Origin: Pseudisothecium myosuroides
Lineage: Eukaryota; Streptophyta; Bryopsida; Hypnales; Lembophyllaceae
NCBI GenBank assembly: GCA_951799445.1
Contig: OX637291.1
Location: 14,014,501-14,078,500, forward strand
Length of the DNA stretch: 64,000 bases
Reading direction: 5' to 3'
The notes under the pieces are model-generated. The model was not told the origin of the DNA and ran no database searches. It was given only the letters and a program-made list of their open reading frames with translations. The translations under genes and the position numbers were made by a program. Of the stretch, positions 63,231 through 64,000 are shown one piece after another; within the stretch, counting starts at the first letter, position 1; the number at the start of each line of letters is the position of its first letter.

Positions 63231-64000
63231 TGTGATAAAAATCTGTTTGCAAAATAATTTGAAATGTGATTTGAAATGACTGTGTAGAAAATTTGTTCAA
63301 AATTTGATTTGAAATGACTATGTAGAAAACTTGTTCAAATTGCGATTTGAAATGTGAAAATGTCCACCTCCTGCAACTCCGTTTGCAGAAAAATTGAAAA
63401 ATTTGAAATTCAAAAATGTGCACCTCCTGCATTTCGGTTTGTAATAAATAAATGAAATGTGATTTGAAATGATCGTGAAGAAAATTTGTTCAAAATCTAA
63501 TTTGAAATGTAAAAATGTGCACCTCTGCAACTCCGTTTGCAGAAAAATTTGAAATGTGATTCAAAATCACTATGCAAAAAATTTGTTCGAAATATGATTT
63601 GCAATGTGAAAATGTACGCCTTTTGCGACTCCGTTTGCAAAAAGATTTGAAATGTGATTTAAAATGTGCTTTGAAATGTAAAAATGTGCACCTCTTGCTT
63701 GGATAAAAATTCAAAATGTGATTTTGAATCACTACAAGAAATTTGTTCAAAATGTGATTTAAAATTTGAAAATGTGCACCTTGTGCATCTCCATTTGCAA
63801 AAAAGTTTGAATTGTGATTTGAATAATTGTGCAAAATGTTTGTTTAGAATGTGATTTGAAATGTAAAAATGTGCACTTCCTGCATCTCCGTTTGTAGAAA
63901 AATGTGAAATGTGATTTGAAATGATTGTGCAAAAAGTTTGTTCAAAATGTGATTTGAAATGGCTATGCAAAAAATGTGATTTGAAATGTCAAAATATGCA
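63231..64000. repeat. Second satellite type, period about 85-105 bp, continuing past the window
   Basis: Units follow the plan AAAATGTGCACCTCCTGCAA, CTCCGTTTGCAGAAAAATTT and GAAATGTGATTTGAAATGAC with a TGTTCAAAATGTGATTT block. It shares GAAATGTGAT and CTCCTGCAA with the preceding array and is probably derived from the same ancestor. The array reaches the end of the window, so its full length is unknown. Confidence 0.85.

Noticed and set aside
61560..64000. Several reverse-strand open frames of 70-114 codons (reading HIIFQVHITF-like repeats)
   Set aside because: They are produced by the satellite unit lacking stops in that frame. The peptide repeats follow the DNA period exactly and there are no splice signals or domains.

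Overview
The window looks like nuclear DNA of a land plant. It holds intron-containing plant genes with canonical GT-AG junctions (class III peroxidase, chloroplast PsbP-domain protein, PLIP-type lipase, GT37 fucosyltransferase, small C2-domain protein), plant-type TTTAGGG repeats in an intron, and an AT-rich background packed with decayed mobile elements. The coexistence of piggyBac transposase genes with these plant genes suggests a non-angiosperm lineage (bryophyte, lycophyte or fern grade). That is inference; the sequence does not fix the species.

Layout. 1-4.2 kb: AT-rich DNA with an old repeat copy, a Stowaway-like MITE nested in it and a tandem duplication. 4.2-7.6 kb (-): four-exon PLIP-like lipase. 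9.2-11.9 kb: a hAT-type MITE and a decayed piggyBac transposase gene (-). 13.7-14.7 kb (-): an unrecognised reading frame broken by one stop. 16.3-19.2 kb: three copies of a TTAACCCC-ended repeat family, two of them forming a long inverted repeat, beside a GC-rich minisatellite. 19.6-22.8 kb: a minisatellite and a 5'-truncated LINE. 23.2-26.9 kb: CACTA and other MITEs, another TTAACCCC element and a second LINE fragment. 27.9-37.1 kb is the gene-rich centre: a degraded Val/Pro-rich gene (G1), a class III peroxidase, a longer relative of G1 (G2), and a C2-domain gene (-). 40.4-42.7 kb (-): GT37 fucosyltransferase. 45.2-46.2 kb: nested MITEs. 49.7-53.2 kb: a duplicated segment and a thylakoid-lumen PsbP-domain gene. 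54.1-58.6 kb: a degenerate satellite, a second piggyBac remnant with its Cys-rich C-terminus, and further repeats. 61.5-64.0 kb: a satellite array running off the window end.

The cellular genes are not an operon and share no obvious pathway: secretory/cell wall (peroxidase, fucosyltransferase), plastid (PLIP, PsbP-domain) and Ca/lipid-type signalling (C2). The most interesting features are two. First, a family of about 920-bp elements bounded by TTAA and ending CCCCTAAAGG, with no coding capacity, in the same window as two piggyBac-type transposase remnants (TTAA is the piggyBac target). Second, the G1/G2 pair, two unrecognised Val/Pro/charge-patterned genes sharing a phase-2 intron position and flanking the peroxidase. 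Exon boundaries were assigned by eye from splice signals, reading phase and family knowledge.
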